Shown here piece after piece: positions 17,522 through 26,742 of a stretch of DNA of 64,000 bases. The first letter of the stretch is position 1, and the number at the start of each line of letters is the position of its first letter. A program made the translations under genes and the position numbers. The notes beneath the pieces are model-generated. The model had not been told where the DNA came from, searched no databases, and saw nothing but the letters and a program-made list of their open reading frames with translations. This DNA comes from Arachidicoccus sp. (GTDB lineage Bacteria; Bacteroidota; Bacteroidia; Chitinophagales; Chitinophagaceae), in NCBI GenBank assembly GCA_028283605.1, contig JAPWKH010000008.1, positions 124,001 to 188,000 on the forward strand. Reading direction: 5' to 3'.

Positions 17522-18205
17522 TTATATAAATTCCAAATCGAATACTTCTGAAAAATGATGTTTAATTTTTGATTTCACTTCTTCAGAAGAAATTTCCCTG
17601 CCTAATTCTTTTTTAATGGAGGTAACTTGTTTTCCTTGTATGCCACAGGGAATAATAAAGTTAAAAAAATCGAGATTCGTATTAACGTTCAGCGCAAAGC
17701 CGTGCATTGTAACCCACCGGCTGCAGCGAATGCCCATTGCGCAAATTTTTCTTTCATACCCTTTCTTGCCGGGTTCTATCCATACGCCGGTTTCTCCTTT
17801 GCTGCGTTCGCCGCTAATGTCATATTCTGCAATGGTACGAATGATGACTTCCTCAAGGCTGCGCAAATACCAGCCAAGATCTGTTTTAAATTGTTCCAGA
17901 TCAAAAATCGGGTAGCCAACAATTTGACCGGGCCCGTGATAAGTAATATCGCCGCCGCGATTGCTGTGAAAAAATTCTATGCCGTTTTTATTAAGTTGCT
18001 CTTCAGACAACAATACATTCTCCGGATGGCCGCTTTTGCCAAGCGTAAGTACATGCGGATGCTCTACGAATAAAAGTTCATTGGTAATTAAAGCTCCGCC
18101 CCCATTTCGTTTTAAAGAAGTTTTATGTTGAATTTTTTCTTCCTGTAAACTCCATGCAGATTTGTATGATAACACCCCAAGATCTTGTAAAGTAGCCTTA
18201 TGCAT
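17522..18205 (-). CDS. lipB: Octanoyltransferase LipB
   Basis: The 227-residue enzyme transfers octanoate from acyl carrier protein to lipoyl domains, the first step of endogenous lipoate synthesis. The family patterns are clear: Arg-Gly-Gly-Asp-Ile-Thr-Tyr-His-Gly-Pro-Gly-Gln at about 83-94, Lys-Ile-Cys-Ala-Met-Gly with the catalytic lysine at 153, and Ile-Pro-Cys-Gly-Ile with the catalytic cysteine at 187. A -7-like TAAATTTG (18217-18210) ends four bases before the ATG, so the message may be leaderless. The gene is divergent from the SusC leader region. Confidence 0.95.
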   Translation of the reverse strand: MHKATLQDLGVLSYKSAWSLQEEKIQHKTSLKRNGGGALITNELLFVEHPHVLTLGKSGHPENVLLSEEQLNKNGIEFFHSNRGGDITYHGPGQIVGYPIFDLEQFKTDLGWYLRSLEEVIIRTIAEYDISGERSKGETGVWIEPGKKGYERKICAMGIRCSRWVTMHGFALNVNTNLDFFNFIIPCGIQGKQVTSIKKELGREISSEEVKSKIKHHFSEVFDLEFI

Positions 18206-18318
18206 TTTGCAAATTTACAAAAAAATAATGTGGAAAATATTGAGTATGCTTTGTAAAATGAAGCCATATATATACATCAAAAGGAATCAAATTTTTTTAA
18301 AATAAAATAGTCTACAAA

Positions 18319-18350
18319 TTTGGTAGAATTAATGCTGTTAATTATTTTTG
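18319..18350 (+). promoter_or_regulatory. Promoter of the SusCD-sulfatase leader
   Basis: TTTG (18319-18322) and TATTTTTG (18343-18350) are separated by exactly 20 bases, an excellent fit to the Bacteroidota -33/-7 promoter. Transcription should begin near 18354, about 16 bases before the polycysteine uORF and about 250 bases before susC. The long untranslated region left of susC is therefore transcribed leader. Confidence 0.7.
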
Positions 18351-18369
18351 CAATCTGTTAATCATATAT

Positions 18370-18441
18370 ATGATGCGAATAACAAAAATATCTCGTCCTT
18401 TAATGTCTTCAATTTTTGAATATTGTTGCTGTTGTTGTTAG
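18370..18441 (+). CDS. Polycysteine leader peptide (uORF)
   Basis: A 23-codon frame starts with two ATGs and encodes Met-Met-Arg-Ile-Thr-Lys, a middle containing Ser-Arg-Pro-Leu-Met-Ser-Ser-Ile-Phe-Glu-Tyr, then five successive Cys codons (TGT TGC TGT TGT TGT) and TAG. It sits about 16 bases after a strong promoter and 161 bases before the susC start, where a leader-peptide attenuator would be expected. The genes downstream include two sulfatases, so cysteine is a meaningful signal for sulfur limitation. Cysteine-codon-rich uORFs acting as cysteine-responsive attenuators have been reported in mycobacteria; a Bacteroidota counterpart is my inference. The run could be a chance repeat of TGT, but promoter, position and downstream function all argue against that. 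Confidence 0.7.
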   Translation: MMRITKISRPLMSSIFEYCCCCC

Positions 18442-18551
18442 TAGTGAGGCAATTGCAGAGCAATCTTACAATCATTTTACTTAACTCAATTTATTTCTGA
18501 ATGACTCAAAAGAAACTTTGCCCTTTGGGCTGCTAAGATTAATATAAAAAA

Positions 18552-18580
18552 GCCGGAAACTGTTGCAGCAGTTTTCCGGC
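18552..18580 (-). terminator. Strong hairpin in the susC leader, terminator-like on the minus strand
   Basis: GCCGGAAACTG (18552-18562) pairs with CAGTTTTCCGGC (18569-18580) with one bulged base and a six-base loop. On the minus strand the stem is followed by TTTTTTATA, a textbook intrinsic terminator; on the plus strand no T run follows. No minus-strand gene lies just to the right. It either stops antisense transcription toward lipB or acts as a structural element of the sense leader near the susC start at 18603. Confidence 0.65.
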
Positions 18581-18602
18581 GGGATATAAACAAAGATTTT
18601 CC

Positions 18603-21600
18603 GTGAAAGAAAAAAGCTACCGAAAATATCGGGAGCATTCCATTATTCATATCAAAACAAAATTAATGAAATTAGCTTTAAAGGCATGTATTTTATACAG
18701 CATATTAATATATCCTTTTTATTTATTTGCACAAGTAAATCAAGCGCCGCCGGCAAATATTCAAGCGGTTTTGCATGGAACTATTATAGATAGCGCAACC
18801 AAAGCGCCGGTTTCTGGAGCAACTATACAAATCATCGGTACAACGCATAGTGTCATTAGCAATAGTTTAGGAAAATTCGAATTTGTTACCGGGCAAAAAT
18901 TACCGTTTGAATTAAAAATTAGCTCGGTCGGATATAAAACAATTCAGATAGAAGTAACCAAAGATCATGTAGTAATTCCAATATCGGAAAATCAAAACAA
19001 CTTAAATGATGTTGTAGTTGTAGGATACGGTTCCCAGAAAAAGAGCGATGTTACAGGTTCCATAGCTACAGTTCCCACCGAAAATTTCAGCCGTCCGTCC
19101 ACATCGTTTGACAACCTGTTGCAAGGCGCGGTAGCCGGCGTGCAAGTAAGTCAAAGTTCAAGCCAGCCGGGTTCTACATCGACCGTAAGAATACGAGGAG
19201 GAAATTCGCTGAGTTTTGGTAATGATCCATTATATGTTATTGACGGATTTATTTATTACAACGATAATAACCTTACCAATCTTGCACCGCCCTCCGGAAC
19301 AAGCGTTACCGGCGCAACCAGCAATGCGTTATCAACTATTAACCCAAATGATATTGAATCTATCGACATTTTGAAAGATGCCTCTGCGACTGCCATTTAC
19401 GGATCGCGTGGTGCAAATGGAGTAGTTATTATCACAACTAAAAGAGGCGTGAGGGGAAGCAATAATGTAGAATACAGCGGTTATTATGGCTGGGGAAATG
19501 TAGCAAAGCAAGTTGGTGTGCTTAATGGGCCTCAATGGGCAAAATACTTTGACGATTTATATAATAACACACCTTCTATTCAGGGTGCGTTAGCGTCTAA
19601 TAAACATATCATTGACTCTTTAGGCGCAGCAGGTGTAAATAACGATTGGGCAAATGCTGCCCTCAGAACAAGCCGGGTACAAAATCATGAATTATCTATT
19701 TATGGCGGAGATGATAAATCTAAATACGCCATTTCCGGCAATTATTTTCATCAGATAGGCGGTGTGCTGAATACAGATTTTACAAGGTATTCCGCAAGAT
19801 TTAATTATGAAAGAAATGTATCGACTAAGCTAAAAGTTACCACAAGCATTTACGGAAGCAACTCTGTAGAAAACAAACTTACAGGAAGCTCTTACAATGC
19901 CATCAATTCTTCCAACTCATATTCGGCGTTATATAGTGTGGTTCCCTTGCAAAATATCTATAATGCAGATGGTACATACAACACAACATATCAACCGGCT
20001 GTTTCGAGTACATCCAATACCATTAACGGGCAATTATTTTCAGACAATCAGATACTGGACATTGCCAGTACAAAGAATCAGTCAAATATTACCAGAGTAT
20101 TGGGAAATATAGCCGGGGAATATAAAATCTTGAAAGAGCTTACATTCAAAACAACATTCGGGGCTGATATTATCAGCACTAAGCTGAATTATTATGCGCC
20201 ATCCTATACAAGTGCAGGCAACGGATCAGGCAGTACAACAGGTTATGGTTCTGTGGGCAATATTTCTTATCTCAGTTGGCTGAATGAAAATACATTGACT
20301 TATACACATACATTCAGTAATAACCATTTTTTAGATGTTCTTGCAGGCTATACAACACAATATCAGCATGCTGAAAATTCTTTTGCGGCGGCTGCCTCTT
20401 TCCCGTCTGACTATACTTCGTACGAATATTTATATTCAGGATCGGCTCGTCAGGTAACAGGAAGCGGAGAATCGCAAACTGTATTTAATTCATGGTTAGG
20501 CAGAATCAATTATTCTTACAAACATCTTTATAATTTAACCTTATCCGGCAGAGCCGATGGCGCATCTGCAGCAGGCGCCAATCACAAATGGGGTTTCTTT
20601 CCAGCCGTTGGCGTGTCATGGAATGCTTCGCAGGAAAGTTTCTTTGATAAATTCAAAAATGTTGTAAGCAATCTAAAGTTGCGTTTTTCTACAGGCACAA
20701 TCGGCAACGCAAATTTCCCTGCATTCAGCTCATTGGCAACAATCAATACATCGGGTTATTATTTCGGAAGTCCGATAAGCGCTGTTAATGGCTTATCACA
20801 ATCGCAATTAAGCAATCCGGACTTAACTTGGGAAAGCACTACACAATATGATCTGGGACTTGATGCAGGATTCGTTCAAAACCGTATCAATCTTACGGCA
20901 GATGTTTACTTAAAAAAGACAACCCACTTGTTTGTTAATACAAGCGGATTAATTCCATTATCTACCGGTTACGCATCCGCCGCCGAAAATATCGGAAGTA
21001 TTCAAAACAAGGGATTGGAATTGACATTAACAACAGTCAATATCAAATCAAAAGACTTCAGTTGGAAATCAACAATTCTTTATGCAACGAATATCAATAA
21101 GATATTAAACCTTGGGCCAAGTTCATCTTTTCAGCCGATAGCGCAAACGGGTCAAGTGTCGCCGGTTATCGTAAAAGTAGGATTACCGGTAGGAACTTTC
21201 TGGGGTTATAAAACAGACGGGTTATTAACGAGTGCAGATGTAAGCGGCAGCAATCCGGCGCCATTATTAACAGGCGTATCCCAGCAAGTGGGCGACCGCA
21301 AATATTTACACGCACCGGGTATTACAGGAGCAACAATTACCACAGCAGATAAACAAAACTTAGGAAGCGCGCAGCCGAAATTTACAGGAAGCTTTTCCAA
21401 CACGGTTACGTATAAAAACTTTGATCTGTCAATATTCTTACAAGGAACATACGGCAACAAAATATTCGACTTGCAGCAACAAAACTTAGACAAAACTACA
21501 ACCACAGGAAATGTATCTGCCGATCTGCTAAATAGATATGATGCGGTTTCCAATCCAAAAGGAACTTTCCCTAAGATAGTAAATGCGCCTGTAATGCAAA

Positions 21601-21869
21601 TGGAAGATACCTATATACATAACGGTTCTTATTTAAGATTACAAAATGTATCGCTTGGATATATTTTGCCTGCAACAGCTGCATCAAAATTATTGGCAAA
21701 GCAAATCAGAATATATTTTTCAGCGCAAAACCTATTCACAATAACGAAGTATCCGGGCTTAAATCCTGAAGCAAATTTCTTTGATCAAAATAATCTGCAA
21801 CCGGGAATTGATCTTGGTATATATCCAAATTTCAGAACGTATCAGGCAGGTGTTGATGTTACTTTTTAA
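18603..21869 (+). CDS. SusC/RagA-type TonB-linked outer-membrane protein (sulfatase locus)
   Basis: The 1088-residue receptor has a signal region ending Leu-Phe-Ala-Gln and a carboxypeptidase-regulatory-like domain (about 57-130). A plug domain follows, with Val-Val-Val-Gly-Tyr-Gly and Asp-Ala-Ser-Ala-Thr-Ala-Ile-Tyr-Gly-Ser-Arg-Gly-Ala-Asn-Gly-Val, and then a beta-barrel ending in Phe. It imports ligands captured with the SusD lipoprotein encoded next. The start is a GTG at 18603, giving a basic N-terminal extension seen in some SusC proteins. An ATG at 18666 would give a conventional signal peptide and is the main alternative. The following sulfatases suggest the ligand is a sulfated organic compound or oligosaccharide. 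A promoter, a uORF and a hairpin precede it. Confidence 0.93.
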   Translation: MKEKSYRKYREHSIIHIKTKLMKLALKACILYSILIYPFYLFAQVNQAPPANIQAVLHGTIIDSATKAPVSGATIQIIGTTHSVISNSLGKFEFVTGQKLPFELKISSVGYKTIQIEVTKDHVVIPISENQNNLNDVVVVGYGSQKKSDVTGSIATVPTENFSRPSTSFDNLLQGAVAGVQVSQSSSQPGSTSTVRIRGGNSLSFGNDPLYVIDGFIYYNDNNLTNLAPPSGTSVTGATSNALSTINPNDIESIDILKDASATAIYGSRGANGVVIITTKRGVRGSNNVEYSGYYGWGNVAKQVGVLNGPQWAKYFDDLYNNTPSIQGALASNKHIIDSLGAAGVNNDWANAALRTSRVQNHELSIYGGDDKSKYAISGNYFHQIGGVLNTDFTRYSARFNYERNVSTKLKVTTSIYGSNSVENKLTGSSYNAINSSNSYSALYSVVPLQNIYNADGTYNTTYQPAVSSTSNTINGQLFSDNQILDIASTKNQSNITRVLGNIAGEYKILKELTFKTTFGADIISTKLNYYAPSYTSAGNGSGSTTGYGSVGNISYLSWLNENTLTYTHTFSNNHFLDVLAGYTTQYQHAENSFAAAASFPSDYTSYEYLYSGSARQVTGSGESQTVFNSWLGRINYSYKHLYNLTLSGRADGASAAGANHKWGFFPAVGVSWNASQESFFDKFKNVVSNLKLRFSTGTIGNANFPAFSSLATINTSGYYFGSPISAVNGLSQSQLSNPDLTWESTTQYDLGLDAGFVQNRINLTADVYLKKTTHLFVNTSGLIPLSTGYASAAENIGSIQNKGLELTLTTVNIKSKDFSWKSTILYATNINKILNLGPSSSFQPIAQTGQVSPVIVKVGLPVGTFWGYKTDGLLTSADVSGSNPAPLLTGVSQQVGDRKYLHAPGITGATITTADKQNLGSAQPKFTGSFSNTVTYKNFDLSIFLQGTYGNKIFDLQQQNLDKTTTTGNVSADLLNRYDAVSNPKGTFPKIVNAPVMQMEDTYIHNGSYLRLQNVSLGYILPATAASKLLAKQIRIYFSAQNLFTITKYPGLNPEANFFDQNNLQPGIDLGIYPNFRTYQAGVDVTF

Positions 21870-21890
21870 TTAAATCAAATTATTCAAATA

Positions 21891-23552
21891 ATGAAACCAA
21901 GTATAAAAACAGCAGGTATTTTTATTATTTTCACAGGAATATCGGTCTTTATTTTTTCATGTAAAAAACTTTCAGAAAATCCTCAGAGTAGCTTAACGCC
22001 GGATGAATTCTTCCAAACGCAAGCGGATGCTATTTCGGCTGTTACTTCCGTATACAGCACACTTGTAACTGATATCAATAATGATTTTCCAATTTACGGA
22101 AGAAATCTCAATTTGTTAATCGATAATACAAGTGATGAAGAACAGTATAGCCCTTCCAATACCAATCCTGATGTACGGGCATTAGGAACGGCAACGTATG
22201 TAAATACCAACGACCGGGTTCACAAAATATATGCACAATTATATTGGGGAATCGATAAAGCAAACCTCGCAATTGATGGTATTCAAACAATTCCTGATAA
22301 TCTGTTTACTAATTACAACAAAAATAATTTAATCAGAGAAGCCCGCTTTATACGCGCATTATATTACTTCAATCTCGTTCGCTTATTCGGCGGCGTACCG
22401 CTTGTATTGCATGATGCAAATACTATCGCAAATGCCAATAATCTTCCGTCGCGCACCTCAAAAGATTCGGTGTACCTGCAAATCATTGAAGACTTGGATT
22501 CTGCAACCAATTTACCGGCAACGCAAGCGGGCGCTAATACAGGAAGAGTTACTTCCGGTGCAGCTTATGCATTGCTTGGTAAAGTCTACGCAACGAAGCA
22601 TGATTGGGCCGATGCGGCAACGGCATTAAAAAAAGTAATCACCGTGGGCACAGCAGGATTATCCGGAACAGGAAATTACGGCTACGATTTATTCCCCAAA
22701 TATTCAGATATATTTCTGCCTGCATCAAAAAATGGTAAAGAACACATTTTTTCCGCGCAGTTCAACGCCAATATCGGCGGTGGTTTTACGGCAACCAGCA
22801 CCCTCAGTGGCTTTTCCTGGAGCAATGCTGCTTACCTTGCTGATGTTCCTTGGCCTTTAACTACGGACGCGAACGCATTGCCGGTTAAATTATTTAATAT
22901 CAATGACCAACGCAGAAGTGCTACATTCTACGATTCGTTGTTCAACTCTTCAACAAACGCATGGGTTAAATGGCCTTATTTTAACTACCTTAAATGGGTG
23001 GATTTAAGTGTAGGATTTACTTCCACATTGACGGGAAGCAGCCAAGCAAACGCTAAAGTAAATTTCCCGGTAATTCGCTACACCGATGTGCTGTTGCTGT
23101 ATGCAGAAGTATTAAATGAAATAAACAACGGGCCAACTGCCGAAGCGTATGCAGCCATCAATATTGTAAGGGCAAGAGCGTATGCGCCAATCACTTTATA
23201 CGATCCAAAAACTGTTTCTTTCAGCAGTTATAATTACAGTTCAAACGGAAATTATACTGACCACACTTTCGATCTTTCAGGATTAAATTATTTACAATTC
23301 AAAGATTCTGTATATGAAGAAAGAAACAGAGAATTGTTTTTTGAAGCCAATCGCTGGTTCGATTTAGTAAGGCGCGTGCCCGATGCCGAATATGCTTCAG
23401 GACAATTTTATTTGACCAAAGTACAGGCTCAATATGGCAATCCGAAAGCTTCAGCAAGTTTGAAAGACACACTATTCCCAATTCCATATACAGAAATACA
23501 ATTATATCAGGCAAGCGGAAAAACATATCCGCAAAATCCGGGTTGGGAATAA
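21891..23552 (+). CDS. SusD/RagB-family nutrient-binding lipoprotein (sulfatase locus)
   Basis: The 553-residue surface lipoprotein has its lipobox Cys at residue 24 (Ile-Phe-Ser-Cys). It has the SusD alpha-helical TPR-like N-terminal region (Glu-Ala-Arg-Phe-Ile-Arg-Ala-Leu-Tyr-Tyr-Phe-Asn-Leu-Val-Arg). Its C-terminal region includes Tyr-Glu-Glu-Arg-Asn-Arg-Glu-Leu-Phe-Phe-Glu-Ala-Asn-Arg-Trp-Phe-Asp-Leu. It binds substrate and closes over the SusC barrel. It follows susC by 21 bases, so the two are co-transcribed. Ligand specificity cannot be read directly. Confidence 0.93.
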   Translation: MKPSIKTAGIFIIFTGISVFIFSCKKLSENPQSSLTPDEFFQTQADAISAVTSVYSTLVTDINNDFPIYGRNLNLLIDNTSDEEQYSPSNTNPDVRALGTATYVNTNDRVHKIYAQLYWGIDKANLAIDGIQTIPDNLFTNYNKNNLIREARFIRALYYFNLVRLFGGVPLVLHDANTIANANNLPSRTSKDSVYLQIIEDLDSATNLPATQAGANTGRVTSGAAYALLGKVYATKHDWADAATALKKVITVGTAGLSGTGNYGYDLFPKYSDIFLPASKNGKEHIFSAQFNANIGGGFTATSTLSGFSWSNAAYLADVPWPLTTDANALPVKLFNINDQRRSATFYDSLFNSSTNAWVKWPYFNYLKWVDLSVGFTSTLTGSSQANAKVNFPVIRYTDVLLLYAEVLNEINNGPTAEAYAAINIVRARAYAPITLYDPKTVSFSSYNYSSNGNYTDHTFDLSGLNYLQFKDSVYEERNRELFFEANRWFDLVRRVPDAEYASGQFYLTKVQAQYGNPKASASLKDTLFPIPYTEIQLYQASGKTYPQNPGWE

Positions 23553-23597
23553 AAAATTTTTCAACAAATAATTATTCCATCATAAAAAAATACAACT

Positions 23598-23714
23598 ATG
23601 AATTTTAAAGATGTATCGCTTCTTTCCAAAAAAATTCTTGTAGGAATTTTAGTATTTCTTATTCCATTGCTCATATTTTTTGGTGGGCTGTGGGCAATTT
23701 CTCATTTTCTGTAA
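23598..23714 (+). CDS. Small single-pass membrane protein, 38 residues
   Basis: An ATG at 23598 opens a 38-codon frame: a charged start (Met-Asn-Phe-Lys-Asp-Val), then Leu-Ser-Lys-Lys, then one hydrophobic helix rich in Leu/Ile/Phe ending Trp-Ala-Ile-Ser-His-Phe-Leu. It fits the 182-base gap between susD and the hydroxylase gene, with 45 and 20 bases on either side, and all genes run in one direction. No known family is recognised. A role as a small partner of the membrane hydroxylase is possible but unproven. Confidence 0.6.
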   Translation: MNFKDVSLLSKKILVGILVFLIPLLIFFGGLWAISHFL

Positions 23715-23734
23715 AATAAAAAAATAAAAAAACT

Positions 23735-24826
23735 ATGGCACAGCAAAAACAAGCTTCACTAAACATTCGCAGAGATGCACTGATAAGCGTTGGTATCTAT
23801 CTCCTGCCTATTGTTTTAATGTTTATCGTATTTTCAATTACAGGCCAAAAACCTTGGTTAAAACCGGCAACGGAAAGTATCTCTTTCAAAGCCCCTAAAA
23901 TCATAGAAGATGTATTTAAAAATCTTCGCACATGGGGCTTGCCGGCAATTACGCTTGTATTGGGAATATTGGAATTTTCGTTTGGTTTATATGGAAAAAA
24001 ATGGACAAAAAATAATATTCTTACAGACGTTGCTTGCTATTTTCTCCCGCATGTAATAGTTCGCCCTGCAGTTGTTTTTTTTAGTTTAAAATTATTGCCT
24101 TTACTATTGCCCGCCCTGGCAAATAAATTTGAGTGGGTTCCTTTTTGGTGGGCATGTTTAATTATTGCAATTGCTGATGATCTTACGCAATACTGGTATC
24201 ACAGGTTGCATCATCAGGTAAGGTGGCTTTGGCGTTTTCATCGTACACACCACTCTGCACCATATATGGGCATGGCAATGGCGAGCAGACAAAATATAAT
24301 TTATACAATATTTTTCTCTCAAATTTATCTTACTGCAGCGCTTACTTATCTTGGATTGGGCTATGCTGCACTGTTTGTAGGCGGCGTTAAATCGCTGATA
24401 ACATTAGGCGCACATTCCAGCATTCCGTGGGACAAACCATTTTATAAATACAAAGCTTTACATCCTGTCGCATGGGTTTTGGAAAGATTGATTTCCACAC
24501 CGGCCACACACCATGCACATCATGCTGATACTGACGGAGACGGCGTTGGCCATTACAAGGGCAACTTCGGCAATATGTTTTTCTTGTGGGATATAATTTT
24601 CAGGACCGGTATTATAACACGGAAATATCCTCAGTCATTCGGTATTAAACATTATAAGGAAGAAGAATGGTATGCACAAGTCTTATGGCCAATTTTCAAA
24701 TCCAAAAAACCGGGTAGCGAATTATCGGCAAATGGTCCGGTAGTTGGTGGTGAAGAGTCTGAAGAAAAACACCTGCAACAAAATGAAAAGCTGTCTCAAC
24801 TACAGTCCGCATTTCAATTAAATTAA
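23735..24826 (+). CDS. Sterol desaturase/fatty acid hydroxylase superfamily membrane protein
   Basis: This 363-residue integral membrane protein has the histidine clusters of the non-haem di-iron hydroxylase superfamily: His-Arg-Leu-His-His, His-Arg-Thr-His-His, and Thr-His-His-Ala-His-His-Ala-Asp. Five hydrophobic segments surround them. Members oxidise or desaturate lipid-like substrates using O2. Its place between susD and two sulfatases suggests it modifies the hydrophobic product or substrate of desulfation, for example a sulfated lipid or sterol; this is inference. The last ~35 residues are hydrophilic and Gln/Glu-rich. Confidence 0.85.
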   Translation: MAQQKQASLNIRRDALISVGIYLLPIVLMFIVFSITGQKPWLKPATESISFKAPKIIEDVFKNLRTWGLPAITLVLGILEFSFGLYGKKWTKNNILTDVACYFLPHVIVRPAVVFFSLKLLPLLLPALANKFEWVPFWWACLIIAIADDLTQYWYHRLHHQVRWLWRFHRTHHSAPYMGMAMASRQNIIYTIFFSQIYLTAALTYLGLGYAALFVGGVKSLITLGAHSSIPWDKPFYKYKALHPVAWVLERLISTPATHHAHHADTDGDGVGHYKGNFGNMFFLWDIIFRTGIITRKYPQSFGIKHYKEEEWYAQVLWPIFKSKKPGSELSANGPVVGGEESEEKHLQQNEKLSQLQSAFQLN

Positions 24827-24844
24827 AATTTAATCATTTATAAA

Positions 24845-26707
24845 ATGAAAATGAAAAATTGGTTTCTTCGCAAAACTGTGATTCTTGGGATAGGAGTCTT
24901 TTCTACAATACAGCTATTTTCACAATATACGCAACAACCTTTTCAAGGGACTATCGGTAAAACATTAAACGATTCCAAAGAATGGTGGGCACCGGTTCCA
25001 AAACCGCCGAAAGGCGCACCAAATGTGGTTCTGATAATCATCGATGATGAGGGATTCGGAACTTCAGGTGCGTTCGGAGGCCTCATTCATACACCTACAA
25101 TCGACAGCCTTGCCAACAATGGGTTGCGTTATACAAACTTCCACACGACTGCAATCTGCGCACCTACAAGATCAGCTTTATTAACGGGGCGAAACAGTGC
25201 TTTTGTTCACGAAGCAGGATTTTCTCATATTAGTATGTCAGCCGGATTTCCCGGATGGGACGGAAGAATTCCATCCAGTGACGGAACAATTGCAGAGATT
25301 CTAAAAGATAATGGATATAACACATTCGCCGTAGGTAAATATGGGTTAACGCCCGATGAAGAAGCTACCGATGCCGGTCCATTTGACCACTGGCCAAGCG
25401 GTAAAGGCTTTGAACATTTCTTCGGTTTTCTTGGTTCTGCTACTGATCAATATAAACCTGATTTAGTTGAAGATAATGCACATGTAGCGCCTGATGGAAG
25501 GCATTTAAATGAGCAAATAACCGATAAAGCAATTGCATATATCGCTCGTCAGCAAAAGAACGCGCCGGGTAAGCCATTTTTCCTGTACTATGCACCGGGC
25601 GCAACGCACGCACCGCATCAGGTAGATAAGTACTGGAGCGACCAGTACAAAGGAAAATTTGATGAAGGCTGGGATGTGTACAGGGAAAAGGTATTTGAAA
25701 ACCAAAAAAGATTAGGAATTATTCCGGCAAATGCAAAATTACCGGAAAGAAACTCACGTGTACAAGCCTGGAATTCTTTAAGTGCAGACCAAAAGAAACT
25801 ATTCGAGCGTTTCTTTGAAGTATATGCAGGCTATCTCACTTATACCGATTATCAAATCGGCAGACTAATAAATTATTTAAAAGAGAATAAATTATTGGAT
25901 AATACTTTGGTGTACGTTATTCTGGGAGATAATGGAGCAAGTAAAGAAGGCACCACTGAGGGTACAATTGAACCGAAAACAAACAATTCCAGAACACAGT
26001 CCGAAACAGATTATCTGAAAAAAAATCTGGAAGATATTGATTCAATCGGCACCGCAGCCGCACAAACCAATTATCCTTTAGGCTGGGCGCAAGCAGCGAA
26101 CACTCCTTTCAGAGAATGGAAAACCAACGCCGATGCAGAAGGCGGCACACACAATCCTTTAATTATTTTCTCTCCAAAATTAATTAAAGACAAAGGCGGT
26201 ATCAGAAACCAATACGGGCATGTAATTGACATTTTGCCTACAACTTTAGAGCTTATAGGAATCGAAAAACCCCAATATATAAAGAGTGTAAAGCAAGATA
26301 GTATCGAAGGAACATCATTGGCATATTCCATCAGCGATGCAAGTGCAGCTTCTCGCCACAAAGTGCAGTATTACTATATTTTCGGCAACAGGTCTATCTA
26401 CTACGATGGCTGGAAGGCAGAAGCAGCGCACCGTCCGGATAATGTAGATTTTAATTTTATTGGCAATAATCTTCCAATGGATAAAAGTTTTGATGAGGAC
26501 GACTGGCAATTATACAATCTAAAAGATGATCCGACTGAAACAAATAATCTTGCCAAAAAAATTCCTGAAAAGCTGGAAGAGTTGAAAAAACTGTTTGATG
26601 AACAGGCCAAAGAAAATCACTTATATCCGTTGATAGATTGGTATGATGTAAATACTAAAAGCGTTCATCATCCGAATGGAAGCGATACGCAAGGCCCGAT
26701 CAAATAG
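24845..26707 (+). CDS. Sulfatase 1 (arylsulfatase type, S1 family)
   Basis: The 620-residue secreted enzyme hydrolyses sulfate esters. It has a signal peptide (about 1-27, ending Phe-Ser-Gln) and the metal-binding Ile-Ile-Asp-Asp at 65-68. The sulfatase signature Cys-Ala-Pro-Thr-Arg-Ser-Ala-Leu-Leu-Thr-Gly-Arg begins at Cys105, which would be converted to formylglycine. His residues are in Tyr-Ala-Pro-Gly-Ala-Thr-His-Ala-Pro-His, and there is a second metal Asp-Asn in Gly-Asp-Asn-Gly-Ala. The overall layout resembles the arylsulfatase (Pseudomonas AtsA-like) group. No formylglycine-generating enzyme is in this window, so maturation must rely on a gene elsewhere. It is about 19 bases after the hydroxylase gene. 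Confidence 0.93.
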   Translation: MKMKNWFLRKTVILGIGVFSTIQLFSQYTQQPFQGTIGKTLNDSKEWWAPVPKPPKGAPNVVLIIIDDEGFGTSGAFGGLIHTPTIDSLANNGLRYTNFHTTAICAPTRSALLTGRNSAFVHEAGFSHISMSAGFPGWDGRIPSSDGTIAEILKDNGYNTFAVGKYGLTPDEEATDAGPFDHWPSGKGFEHFFGFLGSATDQYKPDLVEDNAHVAPDGRHLNEQITDKAIAYIARQQKNAPGKPFFLYYAPGATHAPHQVDKYWSDQYKGKFDEGWDVYREKVFENQKRLGIIPANAKLPERNSRVQAWNSLSADQKKLFERFFEVYAGYLTYTDYQIGRLINYLKENKLLDNTLVYVILGDNGASKEGTTEGTIEPKTNNSRTQSETDYLKKNLEDIDSIGTAAAQTNYPLGWAQAANTPFREWKTNADAEGGTHNPLIIFSPKLIKDKGGIRNQYGHVIDILPTTLELIGIEKPQYIKSVKQDSIEGTSLAYSISDASAASRHKVQYYYIFGNRSIYYDGWKAEAAHRPDNVDFNFIGNNLPMDKSFDEDDWQLYNLKDDPTETNNLAKKIPEKLEELKKLFDEQAKENHLYPLIDWYDVNTKSVHHPNGSDTQGPIK

Positions 26708-26742
26708 CACATCATCTAATTTTTATAAAACTTCATTCATAA

